Notes under the pieces: model-generated
Told to the model about the DNA's origin: nothing
Database searches by the model: none
The model's input: only the letters and a program-made list of their open reading frames with translations
Assembly: GCA_905183005.1 (NCBI GenBank)
Contig: CAJJDO010000041.1
Location: 525,962-589,961 of the forward strand
Reading direction: 5' to 3'
DNA length: 64,000 nucleotides
Source: Paramecium pentaurelia
Taxonomy: Eukaryota; Ciliophora; Oligohymenophorea; Peniculida; Parameciidae
Program-made: the position numbers and the translations under genes
Part shown: positions 61,585-64,000 of the stretch, one piece after another
Layout of the letters: each line of letters opens with the position of its first letter
Numbering within the stretch: the stretch's first letter is position 1

Positions 61585-62993
61585 TAATTACTATTATTTA
61601 AAGAGGTTATTTCTTAATCTTTTTAATTTTGTTTAACAGTTTTTGATATAAACGCTTTAGAATGTTTAAGATTACCTTGCTTAATTAACTAGTCTATTAT
61701 AAAAGGAAATTAAATAAAATATTATCATAGAGATGTAAAGTTTTTAGTTTTATTTATTAACATGAATTTATTGTAATTATAACAAAGCATTAGAGTTAAT
61801 AATAGTATTGCTTTATTAATTGAAATTTTTTGAATCATTTGAAGGGGATTTATTATATACCATTCTTTATTATTTATTATGTGAAATATTCATAAAATGA
61901 ATTTTACATTTATAAATATGGATATGAATAATAAAAAATTCATTTGGTTTGGTTCTTCAGAAATATGGGTAATTTCTTAACCTTTTAATTGAACTGTATA
62001 TTTTACATGTTGCTGTATAGATATTAATTAATTTCATTAAAATCATCTTGAAGGTAAAAGAGATTATACATCATCTCATTGATTAATAATGTTTATCATG
62101 TTAAGATATTGATAAGTATTTTTGAAAGTTGCTTTTTGGATGTATGTAAGAATTTACATAGAGCTTAAGTTAATCAGTATTTAAGATTATTTGATAATTG
62201 TTAGGAAAGATATAATTATTATCTCCTTTAATCTTAATCCTTTCACAAATATCATATTGATGATGATTAATCTATTTTTAAGTCTTTTTAACAACTAATA
62301 CTTTTAGTATAAATTGAAAAATAATAATATCAAGTTATGAAAATATTACCAAGAATAGAGTAGAGTAATTTTTAAAATCATTTACTCTCCTATTTTATAT
62401 ATTTAATCATTCACTCTCCTATTTTATATGTTCTTCACTCTCTTCCAACTTAAACAACTACTCCTATAGCTCCTTTATCTATTCCTTCTCTTATTAAACA
62501 GGGGGCTATTATTAAACAACTTCATTCTTAAATCTACAATCATATTCAATATTCTACAACACTACATCCCCTTTTTAACAATCTAGCTTATCATTTTAAT
62601 CATCTTTATCCACTTAATTATCTTCCTCATGTTTAAATTTCTCCATCTAGGCAAACTCTTCATCTAACTATTTCATCACCTCGGCATAATATTTCTCCTC
62701 CTCGGCATTCCTTTTCTCCCATTCTCTATTCTTATATTCCTTATCAAACTCCCTAGTTCCCATCGGATTCGTATAAATGTACTCTCCATCTTTTACCACT
62801 ACTAATTTTCTACCATCAATCTCTATAATAACAAAGTCCATGAATTTAATATTTATATTTATATATTTTATCAATAAGTTTTTATATCACATTTTTCGTA
62901 CTATCAATCGGTAACTAATCAGAAATGAGGATTCAAGTTTCATAATTTTTTGGTATTCCCTAGATAGGTTTCCATAATCGTTTGCAATATAAT
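61585..62993. repeat. Triplicated segment, copy 2 (between two N characters)
   Basis: The longest copy, 1409 bp, bounded by single Ns at 61584 and 62994. It repeats copy 1 from its first base and continues ~200 bp beyond it, through the start of the acidic-protein gene and 152 bp of upstream sequence. That last part is seen nowhere else in the window. Confidence 0.9.
62407..62841 (-). CDS. Small acidic coiled-coil protein, 144 aa (complete copy)
   Basis: An intronless frame of 145 codons. The N terminus is a short beta-rich stretch (MDFVIIEIDGRKLVVVKDGE) followed by YIYTNPMGTREFDKEYKNRE, then a very charged helix (EEEKYYAEVMKQLDEEFAQM), an acidic patch (DNQVDKDDQNDKLD), a Gln/Pro patch and a C-terminal helix (IKELQEQLFKLEESEEHIKQ). 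No family is recognised. An in-frame ATG at 62874 would add MIKYININIKF, encoded by pure AT sequence; 62841 is preferred as that looks like leader DNA. Copies at 61199 and 63732 are the same gene seen again through unmerged contigs. Confidence 0.7.
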
Positions 62994-62994
62994 N

Positions 62995-64000
62995 GATTAC
63001 CTTGCTTAATTAACTAGTCTATTATAAAAGGAAATTAAATAAAATATTATCATAGAGATGTAAAGTTTTTAGTTTTATTTATTAACATGAATTTATTGTA
63101 ATTATAACAAAGCATTAGAGTTAATAATAGTATTGCTTTATTAATTGAAATTTTTTGAATCATTTGAAGGGGATTTATTATATACCATTCTTTATTATTT
63201 ATTATGTGAAATATTCATAAAATGAATTTTACATTTATAAATATGGATATGAATAATAAAAAATTCATTTGGTTTGGTTCTTCAGAAATATGGGTAATTT
63301 CTTAACCTTTTAATTGAACTGTATATTTTACATGTTGCTGTATAGATATTAATTAATTTCATTAAAATCATCTTGAAGGTAAAAGAGATTATACATCATC
63401 TCATTGATTAATAATGTTTATCATGTTAAGATATTGATAAGTATTTTTGAAAGTTGCTTTTTGGATGTATGTAAGAATTTACATAGAGCTTAAGTTAATC
63501 AGTATTTAAGATTATTTGATAATTGTTAGGAAAGATATAATTATTATCTCCTTTAATCTTAATCCTTTCACAAATATCATATTGATGATGATTAATCTAT
63601 TTTTAAGTCTTTTTAACAACTAATACTTTTAGTATAAATTGAAAAATAATAATATCAAGTTATGAAAATATTACCAAGAATAGAGTAGAGTAATTTTTAA
63701 AATCATTTACTCTCCTATTTTATATATTTAATCATTCACTCTCCTATTTTATATGTTCTTCACTCTCTTCCAACTTAAACAACTACTCCTATAGCTCCTT
63801 TATCTATTCCTTCTCTTATTAAACAGGGGGCTATTATTAAACAACTTCATTCTTAAATCTACAATCATATTCAATATTCTACAACACTACATCCCCTTTT
63901 TAACAATCTAGCTTATCATTTTAATCATCTTTATCCACTTAATTATCTTCCTCATGTTTAAATTTCTCCATCTAGGCAAACTCTTCATCTAACTATTTCA
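62995..64000. repeat. Triplicated segment, copy 3 (to the window end)
   Basis: Begins right after the N at 62994 and appears identical to 61670-62675 (offset 1325). It is cut by the window edge. Confidence 0.9.
63732..64000 (-). CDS. Small acidic coiled-coil protein, copy 3, 5' part outside window
   Basis: Third occurrence of the gene at 62407-62841; only the C-terminal ~89 codons are inside the window. The sequence seen matches the complete copy. Confidence 0.7.

Noticed and set aside
1..64000. Widespread pseudogenes, judged from many internal TAA and TAG codons
   Set aside because: TAA and TAG are Gln here; conserved proteins need them at Gln positions.
1..64000. tRNA, rRNA, snRNA, CRISPR arrays, insertion sequences or telomeric repeats
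   Set aside because: I looked for GC-rich 70-90 nt blocks with T-loop words, regular spacer arrays, inverted-repeat-flanked transposase genes and CCCAAA/CCCCAA runs and saw none.

Overview
The window reads as macronuclear (somatic) DNA of a ciliate, most likely Paramecium or a close relative. Three things show this. Long open frames use TAA and TAG as sense codons (read as Gln), and genes end only at TGA. Introns are tiny, about 18-38 nt and mostly GTA...TAG, and removing them restores frame in gene after gene; for most genes with resolved introns the spliced length is an exact multiple of three. Base composition is very AT-rich with short intergenic gaps. The species cannot be fixed from the sequence alone.

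Layout. 1-6 kb: two minus-strand genes, the 3' part of an unknown gene and a 1,415-aa coiled-coil protein. 6-13.3 kb: a small hypothetical gene, an HRD1/synoviolin-like ER ubiquitin ligase and a 1,731-aa TmcB-like multi-pass protein. 13.8-21.2 kb: SF-assemblin, two unknown genes, a MORN-repeat protein with an N-terminal acylation-type motif, and an RMC1 (Mic1) homologue. 21.2-28.3 kb: a second TmcB-like protein, a decayed-looking stretch and two neighbouring EF-hand paralogues. 28.3-36.9 kb: an unknown gene, a PP6-type phosphatase, a 1,384-aa type I membrane protein, a CCDC113/CFAP263 homologue and a small acidic protein. 36.9-38.6 kb: gene-poor DNA with an ~84-bp degenerate tandem repeat. 38.6-49.3 kb: a mitochondrial carrier, BCD1/ZNHIT6, a SNARE, several coiled-coil proteins, NOP2 and a BAR-like protein. 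49.3-57.7 kb: a short SAS-6-like protein, a 2,041-aa RCC1-repeat protein with an IQGAP/RasGAP-like tail, an LRR protein and a small coiled-coil protein. 57.7-60.4 kb: degenerate or unassigned sequence with a relatively GC-rich island. 60.4-64 kb: one ~1.2-1.4 kb sequence present three times, the copies separated by single N characters, so almost certainly unmerged contig overlaps.

Functional themes. Many genes point to cilia and basal bodies: SF-assemblin, EF-hand proteins of axonemal type, CCDC113/CFAP263, SAS-6-like, possibly the BAR-like, MORN and LRR proteins. Others serve nucleolar RNA work (NOP2, BCD1), ER and endosome traffic (HRD1, RMC1, SNARE) and signalling (PP6, RCC1-IQGAP-like, TmcB-like). 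Several gene pairs are divergent with only 22-32 bp between start codons.
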